Source: Sphingomonas sp. PsM26
GTDB taxonomy: Bacteria > Pseudomonadota > Alphaproteobacteria > Sphingomonadales > Sphingomonadaceae
NCBI GenBank assembly: GCA_030433805.1
Contig: JARUXA010000012.1
Span: forward strand, 62,001 to 126,000
DNA length: 64,000 nt
Reading direction: 5' to 3'
Under the pieces are notes generated by a model, which did not search any database, was not told where the DNA came from, and worked only from the letters and a program-made list of their open reading frames with translations. The position numbers and the translations under genes are program-made. Shown here piece after piece: positions 17,231 through 26,938 of the stretch (the first letter of the stretch is position 1; each line of letters begins with the position of its first letter).

Positions 17231-19315
17231 TCAGGGCTTGGGAGCGGCGTTGCCCCCAGCCCCGACCCGATAGCGATCGAACCATGCGATGATCGCGGAC
17301 GCCTTGGCCGCCGACTGCGACGGGCGCGACGTAAAGCCGCCGTGGCTCGCCCCCGGCACCTTGACCAGCGCGGTCGGCACGCCGCGGATCTGGAGCGCGG
17401 CGTAATATTGCTCCGACTCGGATACCGGCGTGCGGTAATCGTCGCTGCCCACCACCACCAGCGTCGGCGTCTTGACGTTGCCGACGAGGCTCAGCGGCGA
17501 ACGGTTCCAGTAGCTCATCGGGTCTTCCCACGGCAGCTTGGTGAACCAGTAGCGCGAGGTGAACAGCGTGTTGTCCATCGTCAGCGCTTCGCTCGCCCAG
17601 TTGATGACGGGCTTCTGCGTCGCGGCTGCCTTGAACCGGTCGGTCTTGCCGACGATCCACGCGGTCAGCACGCCGCCCCCCGATCCGCCCGTGACGAAGA
17701 GATTGTCGGGGTCGGCGGTGCCATCTGCAATCGCGGCATCGACCGCGGCGATCAGGTCGTCGTAATCGGCCGAAGGGTATTTCTTGTCGATCAGATTGGC
17801 GAACTCCGCGCCATAGGAGGTCGATCCGCGCGGATTGGTCCACAGCACCGCATAGCCCGCCGCCGCATAGAGCTGCACGTCGGTCGCAAAGCTCGGACCG
17901 TATGCGCTGTTGGGACCGCCGTGGATCTCGAGGATCAACGGTGCGCGTTTCCCGGCAGGCTGGCCCGGCGGGGTCGCAAGCCACGCATCGATCGACCGCC
18001 CATCGGGTGCAGTCACCGCGATCTTGCGGATCGGTGCGAGCGCCTTCGACGCGGTCATCACCGCGTTGAGCTGCGTCAGGCGGCGCGGCTTGCCCCCGCT
18101 CGACACCCACACGTCCGCCGGCGCGGACGCGTCGCCGCCGGTATAGGCGATCGTGCCGTTGCGCGAGACCGAGAAAGCACCGCCGGTATAGGGACGGTCA
18201 AGCCCGTCGCCCCCGACGTTGTCGATGATCGGCGTGACGCGGCCATCGAGCCCGATCCGCGCGACCTTGCGCTGCCCGCGATCGTCGTAGCTGGCAAACA
18301 AGCTGCGCCCATCCGCGGCCCACACTGCATCCTCGATCCCGCGATCGAGCGGCGCGGTGAGCGACTTCGCCCCGTCGGCGTTGCGGTCGCCGACGTAGAG
18401 TTGCGTGTTCTCGTAGCTGCGGCGCTTGTCGTCGAACCCGAGCCACGCGATCCGGCTGCCGTCCGGGGACACGAGCGGCTTGGCATCCGGCCCGTCGCGG
18501 CTCGTCAGCGTCCGGAGCGCACCGCTGGTCACGTCGACCGCGATGACGTCGGAGTTCATAACTTGCCGGTCGGCCTCGGGGCCACGGATCGCCGCGAAGA
18601 CGATCGAGCGCCCATCGGGCGTCCAGGAGAGCGGACCACCGTCATCGAACGCGCCGAACGTCAGCTGGCGGGCGGCACCGCCGTCTGCCGCGACGACGAA
18701 CAGATGATCCCGCCCCGGCTTGACGTATCCCGGCCCGTCGTTGCGATAGTTGATCCGGTCGATGACCGTCAGCGGCTCGGCCCATTTCGCACCCTCGGGC
18801 TTGGGCGGGGCCTTGCCCAACGTCGTCGCCTCACCCGCGACCGTCGCGACATAGGCAAGTTGTCGTCCATCCGGTGACCAGGCAAGCGCCTGCGGATCAC
18901 CGGGGAAGCTCGTCACGCGCGCGCTCGTCCCGGAGGACAACCACCGAACAAACAGTTGCGATCGCTCCCCGTCGGCAGCGGCATAGGCCACCCGCGTACC
19001 GTCGGGCGACCAGCGCGGGCTCGACCCTTGCGCCGCGAACGGCGTCTGCCGCCCCGAAGCGACGTCGATCAGCCAGAGCGAGGACTGCATCCGATCGGTC
19101 ATCACGTCGGCACTGCGGCGAACGTAGACGATCGTGCGCCCGTCCGGGCTGATCTGCGGGTCCGCCGCGATCGACAGCCCGAACAGGTCCGCGCCGGTGA
19201 ACGCGCGCGTCGGCCCCTCGGCGGGGGCTGCATTCGGCTGCTGCTGCGCGATGCCCGCGACCGGCGTGGCAACCCCCAGCGATGTCGCGAGGGCTATGGC
19301 GAGGGTCAGGCGCAT
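17231..19315 (-). CDS. Exported S9 family peptidase (prolyl oligopeptidase / acylaminoacyl-peptidase type)
   Basis: A 694-residue serine peptidase with a signal peptide (MRLTLAIALATSLGVATPV..., about 23 residues). A beta-propeller with WD40-like repeats (ISPDGRTIVYVRRS, WSPDGTRVAY, WSPDGRQLAY) precedes the alpha/beta hydrolase domain, which holds the catalytic triad Ser545 (VTGGSGGG), Asp626 (VGSDDYRTP) and His658 (GASHGGF). By family it removes dipeptides or acylated residues in the periplasm. Start 19315 is chosen because the longer frame adds an Arg-rich stretch before a perfect signal peptide. Confidence 0.94.
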   Translation of the reverse strand: MRLTLAIALATSLGVATPVAGIAQQQPNAAPAEGPTRAFTGADLFGLSIAADPQISPDGRTIVYVRRSADVMTDRMQSSLWLIDVASGRQTPFAAQGSSPRWSPDGTRVAYAAADGERSQLFVRWLSSGTSARVTSFPGDPQALAWSPDGRQLAYVATVAGEATTLGKAPPKPEGAKWAEPLTVIDRINYRNDGPGYVKPGRDHLFVVAADGGAARQLTFGAFDDGGPLSWTPDGRSIVFAAIRGPEADRQVMNSDVIAVDVTSGALRTLTSRDGPDAKPLVSPDGSRIAWLGFDDKRRSYENTQLYVGDRNADGAKSLTAPLDRGIEDAVWAADGRSLFASYDDRGQRKVARIGLDGRVTPIIDNVGGDGLDRPYTGGAFSVSRNGTIAYTGGDASAPADVWVSSGGKPRRLTQLNAVMTASKALAPIRKIAVTAPDGRSIDAWLATPPGQPAGKRAPLILEIHGGPNSAYGPSFATDVQLYAAAGYAVLWTNPRGSTSYGAEFANLIDKKYPSADYDDLIAAVDAAIADGTADPDNLFVTGGSGGGVLTAWIVGKTDRFKAAATQKPVINWASEALTMDNTLFTSRYWFTKLPWEDPMSYWNRSPLSLVGNVKTPTLVVVGSDDYRTPVSESEQYYAALQIRGVPTALVKVPGASHGGFTSRPSQSAAKASAIIAWFDRYRVGAGGNAAPKP

Positions 19316-19430
19316 GCGGGGTCTCCGGATAGGTCGCCGCCGTTCATGCCCGATTGGGCGCGCCATGCAATAGTGGGAAAGCGGTCGGCGACCGACGCAG
19401 CAGCGCGCGCACGACCGAACAAAGCCCCGC

Positions 19431-19514
19431 CCTTCGGTTCGCTTCGAGCCCAGTCGAGAAGCCGCCACAATCGCTGTGCCAGGTTTCTCGACTAGGCTCG
19501 AAACGAACGGAAGG
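19431..19514. repeat. Inverted repeat, family E
   Basis: Arms 19431-19462 and 19483-19514 (32 bp each, a few mismatches; core TTCTCGACT with GGCTCGAA) flank a 20-base spacer. It occupies the 268-base gap between the GH9 and S9 peptidase genes; nothing else is recognisable there. Confidence 0.8.
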
Positions 19515-19583
19515 AGAGGTCTCGCACCCTGCCCGGCGGTGCCGCCGCGCGTAGCCAGCGCGCGGCAAGCGACCCCGGCCCCG

Positions 19584-22097
19584 TCAGGGCGTTTCCGCCG
19601 CCGTCGCCATCGCCGCCCGCGCCGCCAGAATATACGCCGAGGTCGTGCTAACCGTATATTCGTTCTCGAACCACAGGAACGGCCAGTCGGGCTTCGCCTC
19701 GGGGAAATCGGGTTTGACGATCAGCACGCCCGGCACCATCCCGCCCGGAATGAAGCTGTAATCCGCACGGTTGTGACCATAGCCGATCAGCTTGGAGGCG
19801 GTACCGACGGTGGACACCAGCGACAGGTTGTTCGCCGGATGCCGCCCCAGCACATAATCGAGCGCGGCCAACGTATGCTCGGTCCCGATCAGTTCGGGGA
19901 ACGCCTTGTGCATCAGGTACATCGTCGTACCGAAGCTAACGACCTGATTGGACCCCGCCCATGACCCGTCGCTGATCGGCACGCCGAACGGGTTCTTGGT
20001 CATGTCCTGATCGACCTTGGTCTTGAGCGCTTGCACCAGCGGCAGAAGCTGCGCACGATACGCCGGATCCATCAGCGGGATCGCCCGGACCGCCGCGCTG
20101 CCAACCCATTCGAAGTGTTGCTGGATCACCGGCATCAGCGTGCGGAGCCGGTCGGCATAGACCTTGTCGCCCTTGCTGGTGATCAGCAGCTCGACCGTGG
20201 CGACCACGTTCGCCATCTCGGGCGATCGACGCGAGGACGAATCGTCACGCCCGTCGCCGCCGTCCTTCACCCCGGCCTGTTCCTTGGTCCACAGCGCCTT
20301 GGCCGCCGCAAGCGACTCCGCCGCCATCGCGGGATCGCTCTCGCGCAACGCGCGGCTCGCGCCTGCGAGCGCCCCTGCCACCGCAAGATTGTTCGCGGGG
20401 AAGTTGGTAGTGAACGCCCAGCGATCGTCCTGCGCGCCCGATCCGTCGCCCTTCCGCTCGGTCGCCTTCAGCTTGGGATTGTAGACCAGATTGTCGGTCT
20501 GCGACCCGGCATCGCCGAGATGCGCATATTGCCGCAGCGCCGGATCGACGATCCCGACGATCGCATGGCCGAACACCTTATACTGCGCGAGCAATTGCAG
20601 TGTGCCGTGGCGGATCTGCTGGACCGCATCCTCGACCCCGTCGGGCTTGCGGATCTCGACCGCACGCGCCGCCTCATCGACGCTGGTTTCGTCCCAATCG
20701 AGCCCGAACAGCTCCCGCGCCCACACCAGATCGCGCACGACCGAGGCGTTTTCGGGCGTCTGGATGTCGTAATCGCCCGCATCCTGGAACCCGCCGACCG
20801 CGAGCCCCGGAATATGCTCGCCCGCCTTGAACGGGGAATCGAGATTGGGGCCCATCTTGTAGCCGTCGAAATGGGTGATGTTCGGCGGGGCCTGGCGTGC
20901 ATCGTCGAGGTGAGACGGAGCGGACCAGACGCGATACTGTTCGCGGATCCCGACATGATCCATCTGTTCCGCGATGAAGGTGTCGAGCGACGTCTGCCAG
21001 ATCCGGCCATAGGCATCGGCCGCGATCCGGAACGGGTTGGTCGTCTGCCCGGCGTAGGAGATCGCATAGACGCCCGGCTCACGCACGCTCGAGAAGTCGA
21101 ACGCGGCATAGGCGTAGCGCGTCCAGCGGCCCCGCGGCTTCGTTTTGGCGCGGAACACCGACTGTTTGCTGCCGTCCGGCCCGAGCTTGACGAGTTCGGC
21201 CTCGGTGGGGGCGGTGAAATTGGGGTCGAGCTCGATCAGCGCGACCTTGCTGCGCCCGGGCGTATAGCCTGCCTGGTTGAACGACACGACGGGCTCGCGC
21301 ACCCAGTTCTTGATGACGTTGGGGCGGACATGCCAGACGACCGCATTCTCCTTGGCGCCCGCTGCGATCTCCGACCGCACGACGAACCAGCCGTTCTGCG
21401 CCCGGTTGCGCGCGTCATACAGCGACAGCGTCCCCGCGTCCGAGGTAATGCTGACGCGGGTCAGCGGATCCTCCGGCGCGAGCGTGACCGACTTGCCGCC
21501 CGTTGCCATCGGCAGCGGATCGCCCGAGCCGTCCTTGGCCATCGGCCCGGTCGGATGCCGCGGGAACAGGCCGGGGGCAGCGTCCATCAAATAGCTCTTG
21601 CCGAAATAGGCGGTCGGCAGGAAATCGAGGTTGAACCCCGCCTTGCCCGCGAGCGCCGCGGGAAGCGGCCGATCGAGATCGACCGCGATGCGGAAGCCGC
21701 CCGCCTCCGCGGTGACCTTGACGCTATACGCCAGGTCGACCTCCTTATAGTCCGACCGGACGACGATCTGATTTGGCTCGGTGCCGCGCGTGCGGCTGAT
21801 GAAGGCAGGCACCGGTGCCCACTGCTCGGGCGTGCGGTCGAGCCGCACCGCGCCGTCGGTCGCGATCCGGTTGCCATGCAGGACGAGCTGGATGCCCGCG
21901 TTCTTCTCGTCGAAGAAGATCGGGCTGAACTTGTTCTGGTCGATGATCACCGACAGGCCCTGCGCCTCCAGCGTCTCGGCGGGCGTGACGATCAGCGCCG
22001 GCCCCTTGGCCGGGGCGGTACGGGATTGACCCGACACTGCGGTGATTCCCGCCATCAAACTCGCACTCGTAAGCAACGCGACAACAACCCGCTTCAT
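19584..22097 (-). CDS. Glycoside hydrolase family 9 protein (endoglucanase-type)
   Basis: An 837-residue exported enzyme with a signal peptide of about 24 residues. After roughly 240 residues of uncharacterised beta-rich sequence comes an immunoglobulin-like CelD_N domain (VSFNQAGYTPGRSKVALIE, near residue 275) and a GH9 alpha/alpha barrel from about 370. GGFQDAGDYDIQ carries the paired aspartates (about 439 and 442), DYVLGRHPANNLS and GGMVPGVLI follow, and FENEYTVSTTSAYIL supplies the catalytic acid (about 811). Expected to cleave beta-1,4-glucan or a related polymer. It is followed on the same strand by the S9 peptidase. Confidence 0.93.
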   Translation of the reverse strand: MKRVVVALLTSASLMAGITAVSGQSRTAPAKGPALIVTPAETLEAQGLSVIIDQNKFSPIFFDEKNAGIQLVLHGNRIATDGAVRLDRTPEQWAPVPAFISRTRGTEPNQIVVRSDYKEVDLAYSVKVTAEAGGFRIAVDLDRPLPAALAGKAGFNLDFLPTAYFGKSYLMDAAPGLFPRHPTGPMAKDGSGDPLPMATGGKSVTLAPEDPLTRVSITSDAGTLSLYDARNRAQNGWFVVRSEIAAGAKENAVVWHVRPNVIKNWVREPVVSFNQAGYTPGRSKVALIELDPNFTAPTEAELVKLGPDGSKQSVFRAKTKPRGRWTRYAYAAFDFSSVREPGVYAISYAGQTTNPFRIAADAYGRIWQTSLDTFIAEQMDHVGIREQYRVWSAPSHLDDARQAPPNITHFDGYKMGPNLDSPFKAGEHIPGLAVGGFQDAGDYDIQTPENASVVRDLVWARELFGLDWDETSVDEAARAVEIRKPDGVEDAVQQIRHGTLQLLAQYKVFGHAIVGIVDPALRQYAHLGDAGSQTDNLVYNPKLKATERKGDGSGAQDDRWAFTTNFPANNLAVAGALAGASRALRESDPAMAAESLAAAKALWTKEQAGVKDGGDGRDDSSSRRSPEMANVVATVELLITSKGDKVYADRLRTLMPVIQQHFEWVGSAAVRAIPLMDPAYRAQLLPLVQALKTKVDQDMTKNPFGVPISDGSWAGSNQVVSFGTTMYLMHKAFPELIGTEHTLAALDYVLGRHPANNLSLVSTVGTASKLIGYGHNRADYSFIPGGMVPGVLIVKPDFPEAKPDWPFLWFENEYTVSTTSAYILAARAAMATAAETP

Positions 22098-22201
22098 ACA
22101 GTCTTCCTCATGTCCGGAACCTGTCCGACGGACGGCGCGACAGGGCATTCGATCGGCAAGCCGCGCCGCCCGGGCGGCGGCGCGGGGTGGTCACGCGGCG
22201 G

Positions 22202-23164
22202 TCAGGCAGCGCGCTTGAGATAACCGTGCATGTCGAGCCAGCGGGCGAACGCATCGAACCAGCCGGTGCTCGTCGTCGTCTTCTGATACATGCCGAAGCC
22301 GTGGCCGCCCTGTTCGAACAGGTGGAATTCGACCGGCCGCTTCGCCGCGCGCCAGCTGTCGATCAGCCCGAAGCCCGTGCCCCCGAACAACGGGTCGTCG
22401 GCAGCGAGCGCCACGAACAGCGGCGGCGCGTCCGCAGGCACCGTCATCGGGCTGACCGGCCCGTAGATGTCGCCGATGAACGCGGGTTTTGCGTCCTGGC
22501 CCGCCATCGTCGTGGCCATCGTCAGCATCGCGCCGGCCGAGAAGCCGACCATCCCGATCCGGTCACGATCGACATGCCATTCCCCGGCGCGCTTGCGCAC
22601 CAGCGCGAACGCCGCACGCGCATCCGCGATCTGCGGCGCGAGGTTCGCCATCATCGCTTCGGCGCTGGGGCGCGGCGGGCGTGGGCCCGCGCCGGGCCCG
22701 GAGCCCTTCTGGAACGCCGCCATGTCCTCAGGGGTCTGGTTGAGACGATATTTGAGCACGAACGCGGCCACACCCTTGGCGGCAAGCGCGCGGGCGACGT
22801 CCCAGCCCTCGTTCTCCATCGACAGCGTCTGGAAGCCACCGCCGGGCGCGACGATCACCGCGGCACCGGTCGCCTTGGCGGGATCGGGCAGGAAGGGCGT
22901 CAGCGTCGCGACGGTCACGTTGCGGGCGAAGACGCTGCCATATTGGCTGTGCCATGCTTCCGGCGCCTTGGCATTCGGCAGCGGGCCCGTACCGAGCTCG
23001 ATCGCGGATGGCTGAGGTGGGATCGCGATCGGCGCCATCTTGTCGCTCTGCGCCTGCAACGGCGCGGCAAGGACAAAGGCGGCGGCGATGCCGCAGCGCG
23101 TGAGGCAGGCTCGAACAGGTTTGACGGCCCAATTCGACGCACGGTTCCGTGACGCAAGACTCAT
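22202..23164 (-). CDS. Exported alpha/beta hydrolase (acetyl-xylan-esterase/dienelactone-hydrolase-like)
   Basis: A 320-residue protein with a signal peptide (hydrophobic stretch RCGIAAAFVLAAPLQAQ near residue 25-40). Motifs: oxyanion region VIVAPGGGFQTLSMENEG, nucleophile elbow GMVGFSAGAML, acid region near LAADDPLFGGTG and histidine in EQGGHGFGMYQ. This set is typical of BD-FAE-type esterases acting on acetylated or feruloylated polysaccharide. It lies 104 bases upstream of the GH9 gene on the same strand, and a LacI-type palindrome stands 43 bases before its start, suggesting a carbohydrate-induced operon. Confidence 0.9.
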   Translation of the reverse strand: MSLASRNRASNWAVKPVRACLTRCGIAAAFVLAAPLQAQSDKMAPIAIPPQPSAIELGTGPLPNAKAPEAWHSQYGSVFARNVTVATLTPFLPDPAKATGAAVIVAPGGGFQTLSMENEGWDVARALAAKGVAAFVLKYRLNQTPEDMAAFQKGSGPGAGPRPPRPSAEAMMANLAPQIADARAAFALVRKRAGEWHVDRDRIGMVGFSAGAMLTMATTMAGQDAKPAFIGDIYGPVSPMTVPADAPPLFVALAADDPLFGGTGFGLIDSWRAAKRPVEFHLFEQGGHGFGMYQKTTTSTGWFDAFARWLDMHGYLKRAA

Positions 23165-23206
23165 GATCGCTCTCCCAAGCTTTTGTTATTGTCTGACTAG
23201 ATTAAC

Positions 23207-23218
23207 GGTAACGTTACC
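23207..23218. promoter_or_regulatory. LacI-family-type operator candidate
   Basis: GGTAACGTTACC is a perfect 12-bp palindrome with the central CG step typical of LacI/GalR-family operators. It stands 43 bases upstream of the esterase start and probably overlaps the promoter of the esterase-GH9 gene group. No LacI regulator is encoded in the window. Confidence 0.65.
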
Positions 23219-23384
23219 ATCGCGCAATCCGCGTCGAGAGAAAGATAGTTGTTCTCCATCAAGTCGTTGTCGATGGTAGCGCTATGTCAGGCGCGACGAC
23301 CGGCCGAACTGGCAATCCCGGGGACGTCCACGGTGGCTGCACGCTCTGCTGACGCCAGATTGTCCCCGTTCGACCGCGGCGCAG

Positions 23385-23558
23385 TCACCCCTTCGCCTCG
23401 TCCCGGACGATCAGCAACTGCCACCCTTCCTGTTCGCGAACCATGCGACGGTTGCAGCCCTTGCAAACGCTATAGCGCTTGCCACCTTGCCATCGCACGC
23501 GGTGTCCATTGCGACTGTGGAAACCGAACCTGCACTTTACCCATTGTAGAATAGCCAT
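23385..23558 (-). CDS. Small Cys-rich basic protein (57 aa), zinc-ribbon-like
   Basis: Not a recognised named family. The translation starts MAILQWVKCRFGFHSRNG and contains YSVCKGCNRRMV, so one Cys and two His residues are followed by a CxxC pair, a layout compatible with a small zinc site. Net charge is strongly positive and the C-terminus is WQLLIVRDEAKG. It is too short for usual cut-offs; coding is supported by the cysteine pattern and its resemblance to short Cys-rich proteins often seen in sphingomonads (from memory, not searched). A purine-rich stretch (GGGGCGG) lies before the ATG. Confidence 0.6.
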   Translation of the reverse strand: MAILQWVKCRFGFHSRNGHRVRWQGGKRYSVCKGCNRRMVREQEGWQLLIVRDEAKG

Positions 23559-23892
23559 GATCCGCCCCCGCGCCTTGGATTCGCCTTATATCATATCGGG
23601 CGCTCGTGTCATTCGCTTGACGGTTGCTTTTGGCAGTTATGCCGCCGTTTGACTATCCATTCTGTTCGCACGTCACCATTTTACGTGCGTATTACGCCGC
23701 GTGTCGCGGACGTTACTTACGCCAAAAAACCCACGGCAGTTTGTTGCGATAGGTGCGTCGCGTTGTCCCCCACTCGCGACGCGGCGGCTTGCCCCCCTTT
23801 GCCGCTCCGTTCGTCGCGCATTCCGTGGCGATGAACCGTACGATCGACCACCCACGATTGCATGACGACGCGATCCGCCCGATAGCGATCGG
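23559..23892. other. 334-base gap without recognisable gene
   Basis: This stretch is less GC-rich than its surroundings, especially around 23580-23750. I see no convincing ORF, tRNA or repeat. It should contain the promoter of the divergent small Cys-rich gene and of the EEP-fold gene. Confidence 0.6.
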
Positions 23893-24582
23893 GTGATCAA
23901 GGTTGTCAGCTACAACATGCACAAGGGAGTCGGGTTGGACCGACGCCGCGACCCGCGTCGCATTCTCGACGTGCTGTGCGAAATCGACGGGGATGTCATC
24001 GCGTTGCAAGAGGCGGATTTGCGCCACGGCACCCGCGCGGCGATCATTCCGCACCGGCTGATCGAGGAGCATTCGCCCTGGCGTGCAGTCCGCCTGCACG
24101 ATCGCCTGAGCATGGGGTGGCACGGCAACGCGTTGCTCGTCCGCAAGGAATGCACGATCCTCCGGCCAACCCAGTTGCACATTCCGACGCTGGAACCGCG
24201 CGGCGCGATCTGCGTGGATCTGACGGTCGATTCACGACCGATCCGGGTCCTCGGCATGCACCTCGACCTTTCGGGCCTGTGGCGACGGCGTCAGGCGCGC
24301 GCGATCCTGACGCATGTCGAGGATTGTGCGCCGCCGATGCCGACGGTGATGATGGGGGATCTCAACGAATGGACCCCCAATGGCGGGTGCCTGCATGATT
24401 TCCGCCATTCGTTCGATATCGCGCCGACCGGACCCAGCTTCCACGCGCGCCGTTCGATCGGGCGGCTCGACCGGATCATGACGCGCGGCTTCCGGGTGGA
24501 GGCGTGCGGGGTGCACGCCAGCCCGCTAGCGCGCAAGGCGTCCGACCACCTCCCGATCTGGGCACTGATCGAGCCGCAATGA
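23893..24582 (+). CDS. Endonuclease/exonuclease/phosphatase (EEP) family protein
   Basis: A 229-residue protein of the EEP fold with a GTG start. Motifs in order: VVSYNMHKGVG (Asn of the active site), VIALQEADL (metal-binding Glu), GDLNEW (Asp-x-Asn) and SDHLPIWALI (catalytic Asp-His). Such stand-alone proteins include exonucleases, phosphodiesterases and cardiolipin-associated hydrolases, so the substrate stays open. The next gene, a patatin-like phospholipase, starts 13 bases later, hinting at a lipid-related pair. Confidence 0.9.
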   Translation: MIKVVSYNMHKGVGLDRRRDPRRILDVLCEIDGDVIALQEADLRHGTRAAIIPHRLIEEHSPWRAVRLHDRLSMGWHGNALLVRKECTILRPTQLHIPTLEPRGAICVDLTVDSRPIRVLGMHLDLSGLWRRRQARAILTHVEDCAPPMPTVMMGDLNEWTPNGGCLHDFRHSFDIAPTGPSFHARRSIGRLDRIMTRGFRVEACGVHASPLARKASDHLPIWALIEPQ

Positions 24583-24595
24583 CCCGCGACCCGAA

Positions 24596-26899
24596 ATGAC
24601 TCGCGATAAGGAGCTGCGCCTCGCCCTGGTTTGCTACGGCGGCATCAGCCTCGCGGTCTATATGCATGGGATCACCAAGGAAATCTGGCGACTGGCGCGC
24701 GCGAGCCAGGCGTTCCACGCCGGGGCGTCGCCACCCGATGCGCACACCGGAAGCGCAGGCATCTACCGCGCGCTGCTCGACGAGATCGAAGCCGAAACGG
24801 GCGTTCGGTTGCGCGTGCTGGTCGACATCATCGCGGGCGCGAGCGCAGGCGGCATTAACGGCGTCTTCCTCGGGCAGGCGATCAGCACGGGGCAAAGCCT
24901 CGAACCACTGACGCAGCTGTGGCTCGATTCGGCGGATGTCGAAGCGCTGATCGACGAACGACAGGCCCCGACGACGCGGTTCTCCAAGGCCTGGGCGCTC
25001 CCGCTCGCCTGGGTCGCTGCGCGGAGCGCCGACGGGGTCGAGGCCACGGTCGAATCGGGTGCGCGCGACGAGGTGCGCGCGAAGCTGTCGCACTTCATCC
25101 GCTCGCGCTGGTTCGAGCCACCCTTCGGGGGTGAGCGATTCACCGGGCTGATCCTCGACGCGCTGGAAGCAATGGCGGCGGCGCCCCGCGCGCCGCGGCT
25201 GCTGCCGCCGGGCCAGCCGCTCGACCTATTCGTCACCGTCACCGATTTCCGCGGCCACCCCGAACGGCTCACGCTGCACTCGCCCCCCGAAGTGGTCGAG
25301 ACCGAACACCGCGTAGTGGTGCCCTTCTCCGACCACGGCATTGCGTGCGAGACGCTTGCCGATCCGGCGGAGCTGGCGTTCGCGGCGCGCGCGACGTCCT
25401 GCTTTCCCGGCGCATTCCCGCCCTTCATGGTCGGCGAACTCGATCGCGTGCTCAAAGATCGCACGACGACGTGGCCCGAGCGCGAGGCGTTCCTCAAGCG
25501 TATCCTGCCGCGCCAATATGCCGCCAATGCCGCTGAGACCGCGGTGTTGATCGACGGGTCGGTGCTCAACAACGCCCCCTTCCGCCCCGCGATCGAGGCT
25601 TTGCGCGAACGCCCCGCCCAACGCCAGATCGACCGACGGTTCGTTTATATCGATCCACACCCGCGTGGCAGCTTCGGGTTCGGCACCGGTGGCGACAAGT
25701 CCCCCGGCTTCTTCCAGACGATCATCGGCGCAATGTCGGAACTGCCGCGCCAGCAACCGATCCGCGACAATCTCGAAGACATCGCGGACCGCTCGCGCCG
25801 GATCGAGCGGATGCGGACGATCATTGCCGGGATCCGGCCAGAGGTCGAGAAACAGGTCGAGGGACTGTTCGGCTATACGCTGTTCCTCGATTCGCCCACG
25901 CCCGCACGCCTCGCGGCATGGCGGCAGCGCGCGCAGAATGCAGCGGCGAAAAGCTCGGGCTATGCCTATGCCGCCTACGGGCATCTGAAGCTGACCGGGG
26001 TGGTCGAGGCGATCACTGCATTGCTCGACGGCGTGGGCAGCGAGGCAAAGCCGCATACGAACGCGCACGTCCGCAATCGTATCGAAAGCGCGGTCGCGGC
26101 GCAGGGGTTCGACGATCCCAAGGGAGGCTTCGCAGGCGGGGTCGGCCAGACCACCATCGTCTTCCTGCGCACCTTCGATCTGGGATTCCGGTTACGCCGT
26201 CTGCGGTTGCTGGCGCGGCGGATCACCGAGCTTGAGGGCAATCATCCCGAAACCGAACTCGGCCCGATCCGGGAGGCGGTCTATGCGAGCTTGTCCGATT
26301 ATCTCGAATGCAAGCGGTCCGACCGATATGCCGCGCTCCTGCCGGACGTCAGCGCGGTGGACGGTGACGCCGCGGCGTTGCTTGAGCGACTGGGCACGGC
26401 ACTGCGCCTGCGCGATCTCGACACCGCGACCGACACAAGGCTGGCGGCGGCCTTCGCGAGCCTGTCGCGGGGGGTGAAGCGGCCGATCCTGCTGACGTAT
26501 CTCGGCTTCCCTTATTATGACGTCGCCACCCTGCCGCTGTTGCAGGGAGAAGGCCTCGACGAGTTCGACCCGATCAAGGTCGACCGGATCGCCCCCGACG
26601 ACGCGACGACCATCCGTTCGGGGGGTGCCGAGGCAACGTTGAAGGGCATCCAGTTCAACAGTTTCGGCGCGTTCTTCAGCCGCGCCTACCGTGAGAACGA
26701 CTATCTGTGGGGGCGGCTGCATGGGGCCGAACGGATGATCGACATCGTGCTGTCGACGCTCGACACCGACCAGCGGCTCAAGCCCGGTCGTACCGCAGCG
26801 ATCAAACGCGCCGCTTTCCTCGCGATCCTCGACGAGGAGGCCGATCGGCTGACCGCAATTCCCGGCCTGTTCGAGACACTTCGCCGCGAAATCGGCTGA
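24596..26899 (+). CDS. Patatin-like phospholipase (large, DUF3376-type)
   Basis: A 767-residue protein. The patatin domain shows LALVCYGGISLAVYMHGI (glycine-rich oxyanion loop), the Ser-nucleophile motif IIAGASAGGING near residue 84, and the acid motif LIDGSVLNNAPF near residue 320, so the Ser-Asp dyad is intact. The long C-terminal region fits the DUF3376 extension found with this subgroup. No signal peptide; it probably acts at the inner face of the membrane on acyl lipids. Follows the EEP gene by 13 bases. Confidence 0.92.
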   Translation: MTRDKELRLALVCYGGISLAVYMHGITKEIWRLARASQAFHAGASPPDAHTGSAGIYRALLDEIEAETGVRLRVLVDIIAGASAGGINGVFLGQAISTGQSLEPLTQLWLDSADVEALIDERQAPTTRFSKAWALPLAWVAARSADGVEATVESGARDEVRAKLSHFIRSRWFEPPFGGERFTGLILDALEAMAAAPRAPRLLPPGQPLDLFVTVTDFRGHPERLTLHSPPEVVETEHRVVVPFSDHGIACETLADPAELAFAARATSCFPGAFPPFMVGELDRVLKDRTTTWPEREAFLKRILPRQYAANAAETAVLIDGSVLNNAPFRPAIEALRERPAQRQIDRRFVYIDPHPRGSFGFGTGGDKSPGFFQTIIGAMSELPRQQPIRDNLEDIADRSRRIERMRTIIAGIRPEVEKQVEGLFGYTLFLDSPTPARLAAWRQRAQNAAAKSSGYAYAAYGHLKLTGVVEAITALLDGVGSEAKPHTNAHVRNRIESAVAAQGFDDPKGGFAGGVGQTTIVFLRTFDLGFRLRRLRLLARRITELEGNHPETELGPIREAVYASLSDYLECKRSDRYAALLPDVSAVDGDAAALLERLGTALRLRDLDTATDTRLAAAFASLSRGVKRPILLTYLGFPYYDVATLPLLQGEGLDEFDPIKVDRIAPDDATTIRSGGAEATLKGIQFNSFGAFFSRAYRENDYLWGRLHGAERMIDIVLSTLDTDQRLKPGRTAAIKRAAFLAILDEEADRLTAIPGLFETLRREIG

Positions 26900-26938
26900 C
26901 GCTGGTCAAGCCGCACGGTTTTGAGTAGCCTTGCCCCC

